DNA of 64,000 nucleotides, from positions 11,222,924-11,286,923 of the forward strand of contig NC_091023.1 in assembly GCF_041296385.1 (NCBI RefSeq), written 5' to 3'. Shown piece after piece: positions 12,001 to 23,120 of this stretch (within the stretch, counting starts at the first letter, position 1; each line of letters opens with the position of its first letter). A model generated the notes under the pieces. It was given only the letters and a program-made list of their open reading frames with translations, was not told where the DNA came from and ran no database searches. The translations under genes were made by a program, and so were the position numbers. Source of the DNA: Aphelocoma coerulescens (lineage: Eukaryota > Chordata > Aves > Passeriformes > Corvidae).

Positions 12001-15000
12001 TGCAGCACGGCTCACAAAAGAGCACACATTTTGGCCTGTATACTGTATACTTGCAGTGCCAAATAGGTTTTTTCTCTGATTGCACCCAGATAAAACATCC
12101 AAGATTTCTGTCATAACAGCAGACAGAAAAACAAATAATGTGTATTACTGCACAGCTTCCTTGCACAAAGACTGGGGTAAAAGTGTATCTTACCAATCTG
12201 CCATGAATCCCGGGTTTTCCTTTGGCTAATTGCTGGTACACATGCCATGCCATGGGCTGGCTATATGAAGACACCCAAGCTATTAAAGGAAATTCTCATA
12301 CACAGAAATCAACAGCTTCAAGCTGTTAGGACTAGTCACACTTTGAGTACATGCTGCTTGACAGTGAGAACTATGCAACAGCAATTTATTGTTACGGAAA
12401 ATTCTGCCTCCATGTTTCTTTCATTAAATAACTTATTTTGTCTTTATTTCTAGCAACCAAAATAAGGTAGGATCAAGTTTAATGACTTCTGAGGCAAAAA
12501 CTTGCACTAAAGTATATTTTTTTTTGTAAAGTGTGGAAACATCCACTGATAAACAACTGTTTGTCTGTCCAGCACCTGAAGAAGACCCACATTCCTGCAC
12601 ATGCCAAACCAGCTAACACAGTGAGGATATGATGAACCGTGAAAGAACAGAATGTCTTGTTCATTTACATACAGTAAACACATGTTTCATCCAAACACAA
12701 TTGTGAAATAGTTTTGAAATCCTTCTTTCATTGCAGTTTGGAGACTGTTGGCTAACAAGACTCCCAGAAGGTTTTATTGTCTCTTGTTTACATGGGAGGA
12801 TCAAGTTACAAAAAAAAATGTTTTGGAAATATAATTTGTGTTTTGTTTCCTGAGCACCTTATTTCTGTTGAACTAGTATTTCTACAATTAAGCATCAGGC
12901 ACCTCCAGGATCCTTCCAGCATAAACTTATGCTTTAAAGAAAGACATGCATAAAATCTGGCACACATAATGATAGTCTGTCTTTATCACCACAGTCAAGA
13001 TAAAATTTAGAAGCTGGAAACATGGCTGTCTAGCAGTCATAATTCTATCTGCATTTATCTGGCACCAGCTTTCCTTACTCTTTATTTTGATTCATTCTGT
13101 ATTTTATTCTCCAAATATTTTCTTAGATTGAGTACCTGTAGTACTAATCCCTGACATGCTGAGTAATTCTAATTCTGGCCACTTATGGGAGTAGGTGTGG
13201 AGGCTGTGCAAGACTTCACAGAATGAAATCCAAAAGACAAAACTGGCATATATTATAAAGTCATCATGGCAACAGCAAAATGAGTTTCCATGAAAAGATG
13301 TCTTGGAGGAAAGTCTGTGTATCTCAGGGAGCAAGTCTCAAAGTTTTCCAGCAATGGATGCTGAAGAGCATTTCAGGAATCAAGGCATGCCCAAAGGAAA
13401 ACCAAATGAAACCAAAACAAATCAGGCTAGATAGTAAGCTTTTACTTAAAAAAAAAAAAGAGTTCTATTTTGAAATAGACATAAGTGTAACAAGCTTGGT
13501 GTTCTCTCCTGGATGCCTGGCAGTCAGGGAAACCCACACCATCAGGGCCTGGTCTGACAGAGGCCAACCCTCGTGTACTCTTCCAAGTATATTACAGCAC
13601 AAAGAGAGTAAAACTGGGAAGGAGGAAGAAAAGGACAACAAACAGCAGGGAATGCAGCGAGGCACAACATTTTTCATCTTCAGAAGTAATGCTTTGTAAT
13701 TTCTGTAATGAGTTTCACTGATGAGTTTGAAGAGATCTGTTAATGGATTTCTTAACTCACATAATGTCCTTCTGTCATAGCAGAATTAAATTGATACACA
13801 AACAAGTAAACTGAGAAGCTGGGAAAGCCCATTCCTGGCCAAACATGAGCAGTCCAGCTGGGAATGGGGTGAACCTGCAGATGCAGCAGCCCCTCCCATC
13901 CCATGGCACTGCCTCAGGAATGTGCCACCAGGAGAAAGACAACTGGGCCAATGCTCCCTTCTCCCCTTCCACACCTCTGCTGCTCATCTGTTCCCTTCAG
14001 GTCCTGCAAAGTTCCAGCTTTTGCTTTTGGTAAGTTGTAAACCAGAGTAAGTCAGAGCACCCACAATATGGTTTAGTGAAAATGGCACCAAACGTTTGAG
14101 CATCAATGATCCCTGAAGTATGTGCATAATTAGGAGAAAATCTACTCCAGTCTAGCTCATGGCCACACCAGCCAATTATCATAATCAGCAATCATCTAAA
14201 AATCCAAGACTAGAACAATGTCAATGTGGAAAAAGAAATAATTTTATGATTTGCCTTTACCCAGAGAATATGTCATAAAACAGGCACCAAAAGTCATTTG
14301 TTTCTACAAAAATTGTACTTCTGTGCTTCCTTTTTTTGTGAATAAAACATCCATTAAGCATTTGGGAACACCATGAGTCAGAGGAAGCTTGCATGGGACT
14401 CTCAGCGTGTAGGACAGTACTATTGTTTTAAAGTCATCAGCTTGGGATGGCTATCACCACATTAAGAATGACTTCCAAAGCCACAAAAAGTAGAATTCAG
14501 CCATGACTATCCCTCTCTATCTACTAAAAATAATTGAAAGACTGGAATTTTTTGTTCTAATAGTAATCAAGAACCAAAGAAATGATGGAAGCAATAGCAC
14601 AGTTACAGTGTATGAATAGTCATTGATGGATGAGGTCTGAAAATTATTCTGATCATTAAAGGCAAGTGGAAGCCAAGCAAATCAAAAAGAAATAGGAATT
14701 TTCAACACTTAGTCTGGATGTGCAGGTCCTCACAGAAGAATAGCAATTTAAACATCTGTTACTGTCTGCAACAATTTCAATCTTGAGAAATCAGTGTCAA
14801 GATTTTTTTGGGGAAAGGACCCTGTGTTGTGACTCAGTATTTGGTTCAAACTGTACTTAATTAATCATTGCTGCAAATGTCACTGAGCTGTAATTCAGGT
14901 AGAAATAATGAAACTCTAAAGTAATTTGATTTACAGCTGATGATCACCTTGGGAGGTTCTTTCTAGAAGAGGTCATTTCAGAAAGTCTTTAAGGGAATAC

Positions 15001-18000
15001 TGGGGTTAAAGATAGTCTGAGAAATTCTAAAGGGGTTTTTTATTGGCAAGAGGTAGAAAGGTCAAATCAAAGAGGGTCTTTTGGTCATAGAAATATTCTC
15101 GGTACAAAAGCTTCACTCAGAGAAAACAGTGTGACCGTGTACTCATTCCCTAGCAGATCAGATGTATGGAACTGGCCCTATTGTTAATAAAAATCCACTT
15201 TCATGACAATGGCTGCAATTTACTTCTTCTCACCGCCAAGAAGCCATGTGGCCAGAGGGACCACTATGGACAGATGGAGCTCCTGTCTACATACCTTCAA
15301 ATTATTATTTTACTGCACCTATGTTAAACAACCCCAGAATTCCAACTCTGGTTGTAGTCATATTTAAGAAATAAAGTTTAGGCCCTAAATTTAAAAAGAT
15401 TTTCAAAGAAAATAAAAGCTGGGAGGTTTTTTATATACCTCTCTTGCTTTACTTTTCAGACAGTGTTAACACTGTACAGTCACTTCACTGAACCTTGGAC
15501 TCATCTGCAATGTAGCAGCTCAGCAGCAATTCATTTCTGCTTTACTTAAAATTTAACTTCTTTTCTTTTTTTTTTTTTTTCAGCCTGGAAGGACAGAAAT
15601 AGAGCCTCATTCTGTTTTAGAGACATAACAGAAAAGGCACATACTTTGCACATACTTCAGACACAGGCTGGTTTTGACTGGCACCACCAATATTGAGCAG
15701 ATCTAGGCATTTTATCTCCCCTATTGGAATAATTTCAGATTTACCTTTAGTTGATCTACCACTCTTGTAGCTTAGCTGTGCAGATAATTGTAGCAGGTGA
15801 GCAAAAATATAAAACAAGGTAAAACTACATAGAAAGCACACCATAATATGAAAGAAAGCCTTCAATTTAACTTACCATCTCTGTGGCACGTGAGAATACC
15901 TTATCCCTGAAGGGAATGTGACACCCACCAGGTGTCAGGTCACCCAGTAGGTTCTGAAATGAAAGAGGCACCATATCACTGCTCATGGTCATTCCACAAA
16001 AATCTCTGCTCAGTATTATCAGGGGTTTTTTTATTATTGTAAGAAAAAGAGAGCACTGAAGAGGGAGCACTTGCAATATCCCATCTGGGGAGCAGCAGTC
16101 CTGTGGCTGCTGGATGCTCATGCTCACTCAAGTCTGAGCCTTTCCAAGTAACCCCTGCCACAAGCTTTCCCAATCCTGTTTTATATAGAAATGTTCAGTT
16201 CTTTCCCTTCTTTTTAAACTTCTGGTTTGTTTGGTTTAACAGCTGAGTGCCCTAACCTAACTCAGGGACAGCTGCATTTCACACCACCGAGAAGGGTACA
16301 GAACAGTTGGGTGACAGGACCTGGGAGACCAGCCAGAGCGGACATGCAGGATTGCTCCGTGCCTGTGCCGTGTGGGAGGCAGGGAGGGCACAGAGGCAGC
16401 GAGGCAGGCTCTGGTCTAGCCTAACAGCTAGCCCATGTTTAAGAGTGGACCAACGCTCTCCCACAAAGGAAATAATACCAAGGAGCATGGGCAATTGTTT
16501 TTCTTGGTACATGATGTTGCTTCTTGCATTTTTTGGGTTCAATACCTACTAATAATCTCTTCAGTAATTTGTTAGAGTAGCCTCTGAAGTCTCTAGGTTT
16601 TTTATGGTTTTACTTGTTTTTCTCTTACTCACATTGCCTTTTCTCTTTGATGTTCTGTTTTTCAGTGTTTGTTATGGCATCGCAAGCGTCGCCCAGAAAT
16701 CAGTGTCTCACTCAGGCGTTACATAACAGTTACACCAGATATTGCTGATGTTTCCCACTGTTTACAAAGCAAAGTCGTTTTGCTCTTCATGTTTCCAGTA
16801 CACAATTGTCAGTTTACAAATGAGCAGTGACTGAGTCATTTTTGCCAAGCCATCATCTTTTCACCCGCTGTATCCTAGTCCCAAGTGACAGGGAGCACAC
16901 GGCAGGAAGAGCCATACCAGAAAGGGCAGATAATCCGCTGATGTAGAAGAGGGAAATTGTTTTAACTTGATGTAAGTGGTTAGGAGGTTATTTCAATGCT
17001 ACTAATAAGTCTTTTAATTTGGCAGTGTTGATGCAGGGTTATTTTTTTTAACTGGTTGTTTTCCTTTCAATTTCTAACATTCATTACTAAGACCTAAATC
17101 TTTGGCCACAGTAAACTCTCTCCTCTCTGACTTTCCTAAAATTACACTGAATTACACGTGCTGTGGCCTCCACCCCAAATCTACAGCCATGTATTTAAAG
17201 GGTGCTTGCAATTAAAGTGTAAAAGTGAAAAAAGTTGGTTTGGTTTTGGTTTTGCCTCCTGTGTCCTAATCTGAAGGTGTCACAGAGCATTTGGGTAGTG
17301 ATCGTGAGCAAGGCATAGCTAACTTCTGGGCCAAATCCTGTCCCTTCCCTGAAGATTTACCTCTCTTAGTCTGTCTCTGCCAGCCCTGGCATGGTCCTTC
17401 TATATGCATGTGCTTTGGAAAAGGGGCCAGGTGACATACAGGGGAAGAAATGTGGGCTATGCAGAGCATTATTCTCTTGATGTCAGAATTTCCCAGTGTA
17501 TGCTGTAGAGCCAAGTGGACCTCTTTCTTACATATCACAGCTCTCCCTCTAAAAGTTTAAAGCCATGAGCAGTAACTCTCTTATGCAGTGCTTTTCCAGG
17601 CCATGGTGGAAGAGTCAGTCCAAAGAGCCCATGTGTGAATCTGCTCTCAGACAGCTCTTCACTGCACTCCTGTGTGTTTCCAATAGGCACAGTAGTGAGG
17701 CAGCATCAGCACCAGTACCCTGCCATCTGGGTGATGGATGTTAGCAGTCATAAATAATCACTGAATCCATGAGAACTAAGAGGAGCTCATTCCTTTGCAG
17801 TCCCAATAGCGTGCCACACCATGATACATTGCTGTGTCTCATAGAAATGAATTGGTCTTTTCTCTTTTTGTTCCTCCACATTGCCATTAGCATTTCCCTG
17901 CAGTGAATTTTATAACCAGGTTAGGTGACTATTCTTCACAAAACTAGTTTCAGACTTTCCTAGGCACAGCGGAGGAGCAAGGCTGTCACACAGAGAGCTT

Positions 18001-21000
18001 CACTATTGCTGTGATGCCTTCTGGGCTGCAGTGAACTGAAATGTTTTTATTTTAAAGGCTTGGCTTTGAAAGAGCAATTTCACCTTCTGAGTTGCTAATG
18101 AAATAACTACACTCGTGCCAAATTGAAACTGGTACTGCACACTAAAAAGAGACAAGGAACAGCTGTGTTTGCCATTATGGCTTCCACTTACGAAAGGGTT
18201 TCCTTCTCAGCTCCCAGATCTTTGCACGAATAAGCAAAGCTGCAATTGCACAGCTTTGAGAGCCCCAGCATCCTTGTCTGCTATGCATTTTTTCTCAGGG
18301 TTTGCCCTGAGGCTGCATGGAGGGAAAGAAAAGAAGTGACAGATAGAAATAGATGTCTTAATTGATACTGTTCTCTAAGCGGATGAATAGATGTTTGAAG
18401 TTAAATGTGACCAGTCCAGGCACACTGAAAATTCACTCCACCTGAGTGCTTTGTTTGCTTAAGGGTTTGCTTTGTTTTCTTTACTTTCCAAGAACCCTTG
18501 GATGACTTCATAGGATCTTACGAAAAAAGATAATCACAAATAATAAAGCAGCTCCAGTTTACACCCACACAATGATAACTGTATTAATGAAATTGTTCCT
18601 TTTTCTACTGTGGTAAAAGACCATTCAGCATCATCCTTACCAATTTCCATGTTGTACAAAACTACCATAGAGAGGAAAAATTAATTTGTCCAGTATTTTG
18701 TCATTAAAAGGAACCAAATGAGGCTTTAGGTCATAGCAGTGTTTTATCTGGGTGACTCACTTCAATCTTCCTGACACACACTTCACTCTCTTCTCTATTC
18801 TGCCTGAGCAGAACTGTTAATGGGCCTTTGCAAAAGGCCTTTAACATTTCTTAACGTATTTTCCCTGCTCCTCACCTCATTACTGTCCATTTTAAGCAGT
18901 TTCAAATTATTTCTCCTCATACATACTCAGAACATCCTTAGAATTTTTGGTTTCTGGGTTCCTCAGTGACACACATGGCTGAAATGTACCCATTTGACAC
19001 CCTGCCCTGAGCACTGACATCCAATAGTCAGCCATACCCTGCTGCATGCAGCTGTTGGAAGATGATTAAATTGTATTGCCTAATCTTTTCTCAGGATCCA
19101 TGTTGCAATTTTCTTTGTGGCACAGCCTCCCCTTCAGCAGCACCACCTCTGTAGCAATCAACTTTGCATTGCTCCCAAACTGCAGACATAGCAAAGTTTG
19201 ATTGCTGCCTAAGGTAATACATTGGGCAATAAAATTGTGCCTGTCCTGAGCACTTCTGCCTCAGTGTCAGCAGTGTGTCAAAAATATTCACCTTTATGGC
19301 TTCATCTAATGCCAGATGGTTTGTACTGAGATATGGTCAGAGTGTCTGTACATGGTCCACAGGATTTCAGTTCGCAGGATGCCAACCCTTCCCTGCTCTC
19401 AGGTGGTGTTACCCCCCCATCTGCAGAAGCAAGAAAAAAGGCCCAGCCAGATTGTCACAAATGGCTGCTATACAGGGTTGGAGGAGGCAACAGGAATTGT
19501 TTTCATGTTTCATGAACCGTGTTCAAGCTGTTTGCTGGATGGAAATGGTGAGCCAGCACTGGGAAAGCTTTTTGGGAATATTCAGGAACTTGAATACACT
19601 TGGATTAGAGAGTGGCTTGGGTTATGCGACAGTCATGTGGGCACTTGCTGCAGTTTATCACCCATAACTGAATCTGTGTTCTCATAGCAAATGACTTTTA
19701 ACTTAGTCTTCTCCTTAACACTTATGAAATCATCCACTGATTGTTACCAGTGTTTCCTGAAGATGAAGTAGTTTGGTCTAACAGAGCAGACACTTTAGGC
19801 AGGGAAAAATATACTACTCTTTTTGCAATGGGTTATTAATCCCTCTACCTGTTTTCTTTAGGTACAATAGTGGTCTGCAGAGCAGGGAGTGACAACCCCA
19901 GGTTGGGCAGAGAAGGCAGGAAATATAACCCATGGTTTCCTTAGAAAAACCCCATTGGGAGCTGGACATCAAAGCTGGCTGTCTATTCAGGCTTGCAGGC
20001 AGAACCCACTCCCAGACTTGTTTGCTGCATTGTGCCCATGTGGAGCATCTGATGTGTACAAAATGGAAGACTTATTCTGAGATCTGAACTTGATCTGTAA
20101 GTCTGCAGTTAAGATCTTTCTTTTACAGACAAAGGAAATCTTTCCTAAAATTTGTTGGATTTGCTTCACAGTAAAGTGGTTTTCATTTAAGATGTCTTTG
20201 TGTGTTGACAACCTTGTCTGAAGGTTATTTCATTGTATTCTCCTTGATCAAGTGCTATTCACAATACAGTGGATGTCATGACCCAGTAATCCCTTTTAAT
20301 AAAATTCAATGTCTCCTGACTAGCTAGCAAAAGGAGCTCCTATTCAAATAATTACCAGACCTTAGCATTGAACTTGTGATTAATATCAAATCAGAAATGG
20401 CTTTTGCTTTTCCCCTTCTTCTCACCTTGAGTGAATTTGGGTTTGCTTAATAGATCTAGATGTCATCAAAGTCCTGAAAATCTGCACACACACTATAATA
20501 AAGACAAAAAATAATTTCTGATGGGTACATTAATTCACCTCATAAGGCATCCTGTTAATTCCCTTGTCCCTTAAACTATCTAAAGCTGCTGATGTTGCAC
20601 ATTTGTCTCCCTAAAATAATTAACTCTTATCAAAATCCACTGTGCTTCATTTATTCAAGCATAACAAGCTTGTTGCTCACAACATACAGTTTGTCTTTGA
20701 TATCAGAAACATGAAAATACTGTAAAAGAAAGAGGCTCTAGATCCAGAAAGGGCATGGGTGTTTGGACTGTTCTCTCCTATTTCCCAGGGAAATGACTTC
20801 AGCTTGTGAATTTGTCCAAGGGCTTGGGTGTTGAAACTCCTTACTATGGCTTGTGCAGGATTAATCCAACTATATTGGGAAAAGTGGAGCAGTTTCTGCA
20901 GAAGAATGGGTACCACAAGATTACCTGTAAGGAAACACTCTTCTCTTGAAGCTGCTGCACTTTTCTGAATATTAAATACTTATGGAGCTGTGGAGAAAAA

Positions 21001-21089
21001 TACAATGATACGTGAGCTGGTAGGAACTCTGCAAGGTGGGAGATGAGGAAAACAACCTGATCAACAGGATACTCTCTGGACTTCAGTAA

Positions 21090-21095
21090 TAATAT
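21090..21095. repeat. Target-site duplication, left copy
   Basis: TAATAT directly abuts the outer TGTT end of the lower-coordinate LTR and is repeated exactly outside the other LTR at 23409-23414. The perfect match supports a single insertion with both ends intact. Confidence 0.85.
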
Positions 21096-21384
21096 TGTTA
21101 CAGTGGGGATTCTGCAACACGTGTATCAGACAACGAGACCCGTGGAAAAGGAATATCTATGGACGGATTCTTGCTAGATGTTTCAGAGATGTTTATTTCT
21201 CCAGCCGCATGGCCGGGCTCTGCCGAGGCACCACTCAATCACGGGACCCGAGGGTCCTTGCCCACGCAGGGGAACACAAACCAACCAATGGGGAACGAGG
21301 CTGACCGGGGCAGGGAAACTCTGTGCCTCCCCCCCAGGGCCCCTCTCCCAGGGCTACATGGCAGGGGGGGAAGGGACCCCAACA
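21096..21384 (-). repeat. 3' LTR of the Y-box element
   Basis: On the minus strand this 289-bp LTR starts TGTTGGGGTCCC and ends CTGTAACA. Reading along transcription it has a C/G-rich U3, an ATTGG (inverted CCAAT) core at 21285-21289 and an AATAAA poly(A) signal at 21192-21197, followed by a T/G-rich U5. I see no clear TATA box. By hand alignment it differs from the 5' LTR by about 15 substitutions and 3 single-base indels, roughly 5% divergence. Confidence 0.9.
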
Positions 21385-21405
21385 TCTCACCCGTTTATTT
21401 TTAAC
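21385..21405 (-). other. Weak polypurine-tract position with AATAAA
   Basis: The minus strand reads GTTAAAAATAAACGGGTGAGA straight into the TGTT of the 3' LTR, the place where a retroelement has its polypurine tract. It is A/G-biased but broken by several pyrimidines, so it is weak or decayed. An AATAAA lies at 21394-21399 just upstream of the LTR. It could be left over from the 3' end of the captured mRNA, or chance. Confidence 0.3.
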
Positions 21406-21634
21406 AAAAAGAGATTTAAAACTTAACATTGGAAACAACTGGATAAACATAACAAGAACAGTTTCAAAACAAAACAAGCCACCTTCCTGAGTCTTTAAAT
21501 GTCCAAACAGATTCTCTGGAACATCTTAAGGCTGACAGAAGGGAGACAGGACTCTCCAAGCATGCTTTGTGGGGAAACTGAGGCAGGAGAGGGTTTCTTC
21601 CATTTGTACCTGTTGGAACCCTAAACAACAATAG
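21406..21634 (-). other. Untranslated 3' part of the element interior
   Basis: This lies between the stop of the Y-box frame and the polypurine-tract position. It is T-rich on the sense strand, has no meaningful open frame and shows no envelope-like sequence. It may be 3' untranslated sequence of the captured transcript or of the parental retroelement; nothing in it decides which. Confidence 0.5.
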
Positions 21635-22189
21635 TTAATTTCTTCCCTCCCCCTCTTCATCCCCTACTCGGCATTGGAAAGGGATTTTTGGGGAAAAAAT
21701 TGGCAAAGGCATGGTTTTGTGAGGAAAACCATGGGTGAAAAAACGGATTGGGAATACACTGGGGGTAATAGGACATAGGGTAAAAGGGGAAGGTGGGATT
21801 AGGAAAGGGAGACTGTAGGGGTCTTTATAATGTGGATATTGTCTAACATGAGTACGATTTTTAGCATATATACTGCCTTTTACAGAAACACCATCAGGCC
21901 CGGTGACCTCTGCTGCTTGTAACCCTTTTCTACCTTGCACAATTTTGAACTCTACTACTTCTCCATCTTCTAAACTTGGGATGTATTTTTCAGGGTTATT
22001 CTTTCTAATAGCAGTTCTATGAACGAATATGTCCTCTTGGTTGTTAAACCTCATTATAAAACCGTAATTTTGTTTAACATTATACCATTTTACTATTCCT
22101 AAAACTTTAGCTATGATGATTTTTTCCTTTTTCCAAGTGGCTGCTGTTTTCTGTCTCGCTGCGTTTTTGGTTTTCTCTTTCGTTTTCGC
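21635..22189 (-). pseudogene. Y-box-type cold-shock domain (captured YBX-like retrogene)
   Basis: The frame is open from just after a TGA (22190-22192) to TAA (21635-21637), about 184 codons. The first ATG, at 22054, falls inside the domain, so an ATG-started product would lack the first strands. The cold-shock domain spans about 22108-21854: AKVLG, KWYNV, the RNP1-like NYGFI, the RNP2-like IFVHRTAI, KNNPEKY and VTGPDG-V all occur in Y-box order. From memory it matches human YBX1 at about 53 of 85 positions. The Trp, Phe, Phe and His that contact nucleic acid in YBX1 are all kept. After NRTHVRQYPHYKD the Y-box charged tail is replaced by an unrelated Pro/Phe-rich stretch. The domain has no introns, unlike vertebrate YBX genes, which points to mRNA capture. 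With no upstream start in frame, expression would need frameshifting or another start; more likely this copy is decayed. Confidence 0.85.
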
Positions 22190-22721
22190 TCACTTCCGTG
22201 TTGGAGCTGCCAGGGTTGCTGGGGCCGCGCGGGCTGCTTGTGCCTGCGCGCTCTTCCCGGGGTTGCATTCGGAGCCACGCGGGCCGGGCCGGGCCGCTCA
22301 GCTCCCCACGCGCCGCCACCTCTGCTCTCAGCTGCGCTGCCGCTGCCTGGGGCTGCACCCACGTCTCAGCTGGGCCCCCGAGTGATGACCCCCGGCGCCC
22401 TGCTCCAGCACTCATTTCGGCTGGGCGCGGCTCCCCTCCGCTGCCAGCCACCATTGCCAGCCGCCGCCTGCGTGCCACCGCTCTCGGTCGGGCGTTCACA
22501 GGGTTCGCTCCATCACGCGCTGCGCGGGGCCGGGCGGGCGCTGCTGGGTCACCCTGCTCCCGCCGCGCCTCGCTGCGCTGCTGACACTGCAGCTTGCGTC
22601 GCTCCACCTGCGCATGGGAACTGCCTCGCTGCTGCTCGAAGAGAGCTCGGTCCACGTGGGCGAGGCCACATGGTCCCTGAAGCAGTTTTAACTTCGCAAG
22701 GACACAGCTGACATTGTTCAA
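22107..22721 (-). other. G+C-rich open frame between gag-position ORF and Y-box domain
   Basis: This is a 204-codon frame, but its nominal start is TTG rather than ATG, so it is best read as an open segment, not a separate gene. The predicted sequence is rich in Arg, Ala, Gly, Pro and Gln, with a late Ser/Asn/Glu/Lys-rich stretch that runs into the A-rich sequence at 22115-22137. It overlaps the start of the cold-shock frame, which is +1 to it, and the end of the gag-position ORF, to which it is itself +1. It may be a fragment of a once continuous polyprotein, or the G+C-rich 5' end of the captured mRNA. I recognise no domain. Confidence 0.4.
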
Positions 22722-23007
22722 CAGTCTCGGTAATTAAATAATATTCATTAAAATATTCTTCCATCGGCATGTATTTTGACTCAGAAATTAACTGTGTCCA
22801 AACGGTCTTCCAAAAGTCTTTGGTAAGAATCAAATCCCAAGAAACGTAGAAAAAGTTCTTAAACAACCATGCCAGGAAATGTTTCCATTCCTTTTGAGCT
22901 TGAATTAAGCTAAAGTTTACAAATCGTTGTTCAAGAATCTTTTCAAGTTTAAGATAAATGCCCATATGCGGCTCTGAGAGCCAAGAGTCTTTCCACAGTT
23001 CCTCCAT
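22549..23007 (-). CDS. Gag-position ORF, 152 residues, function unknown
   Basis: This is the first ATG-started frame after the primer-binding site, about 94 bases downstream of it, which is where gag begins in retroviruses. Residues 1 to about 97 come from A+T-rich sequence and are unusually aromatic (many Trp, Phe and Tyr) and probably helical. The spacing of Trp/Phe residues loosely recalls the matrix domain at the Gag N-terminus of class II retroviruses. That is inference from pattern only; I cannot name the family with confidence. The last 55 or so residues run into the G+C-rich block and are Ala/Gly/Arg-rich and Cys-containing, probably out of the original frame. There is no capsid major homology region or zinc knuckle, so any Gag is truncated. 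Translation in this copy is possible but unproven. Confidence 0.45.
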   Translation of the reverse strand: MEELWKDSWLSEPHMGIYLKLEKILEQRFVNFSLIQAQKEWKHFLAWLFKNFFYVSWDLILTKDFWKTVWTQLISESKYMPMEEYFNEYYLITETVEQCQLCPCEVKTASGTMWPRPRGPSSLRAAARQFPCAGGATQAAVSAAQRGAAGAG

Positions 23008-23100
23008 AGTTTAGAGATGGAACAGCAAAACAAATACAAGAAGAGAAATCCAGAGTTTACTCACAAATCAGTCGCTGTCTTTAGGGATCCCGGATTGTTC
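23008..23100 (-). other. 5' leader of the Y-box element
   Basis: About 93 bases lie between the primer-binding site and the gag-position ATG, which is short for a retroviral leader. A packaging signal would be expected about here, but none can be recognised from sequence alone. Confidence 0.5.
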
Positions 23101-23118
23101 TGCTCACATTATCCACCA
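23101..23118 (-). other. Primer-binding site, tRNA-Ala-like
   Basis: On the minus strand, two bases after the AACA end of the 5' LTR, the sequence is TGGTGGATAATGTGAGCA. It begins with TGG, as primer-binding sites must (the complement of tRNA CCA). It matches my recollection of the 3' end of a vertebrate tRNA-Ala(AGC) at 16 of 18 positions. Position and TGG start are seen directly; the tRNA identity rests on memory. Confidence 0.6.
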
Positions 23119-23120
23119 TT

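Larger units (their letters stand above)
5159..21089. other. Long non-coding stretch, no gene recognised
   Basis: About 16 kb without a recognisable gene. Open frames are short (the longest are about 130-140 codons, at 13280-13699 and 19275-19667 on the plus strand), overlap open frames on the opposite strand and show no family motif. Recognisable items are a 52-bp two-copy tandem repeat (6788-6886), a small hairpin (9070-9097) and an uninterrupted T-run at 15566-15580 followed by CAG, which resembles a splice acceptor but has no convincing exon after it. The DNA is consistent with avian intergenic or intronic sequence. Confidence 0.6.

Noticed and set aside
15541..15640. Polypyrimidine tract followed by CAG as a splice acceptor
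   Set aside because: The downstream sequence meets stops quickly and shows no protein similarity; T-runs ending in CAG are common in this DNA.
21235..21477. Open frames inside the LTR copies (also 23203-23476)
   Set aside because: They are shadows of the G+C-rich LTR sequence, appear in both copies on both strands, and cross the LTR boundary.
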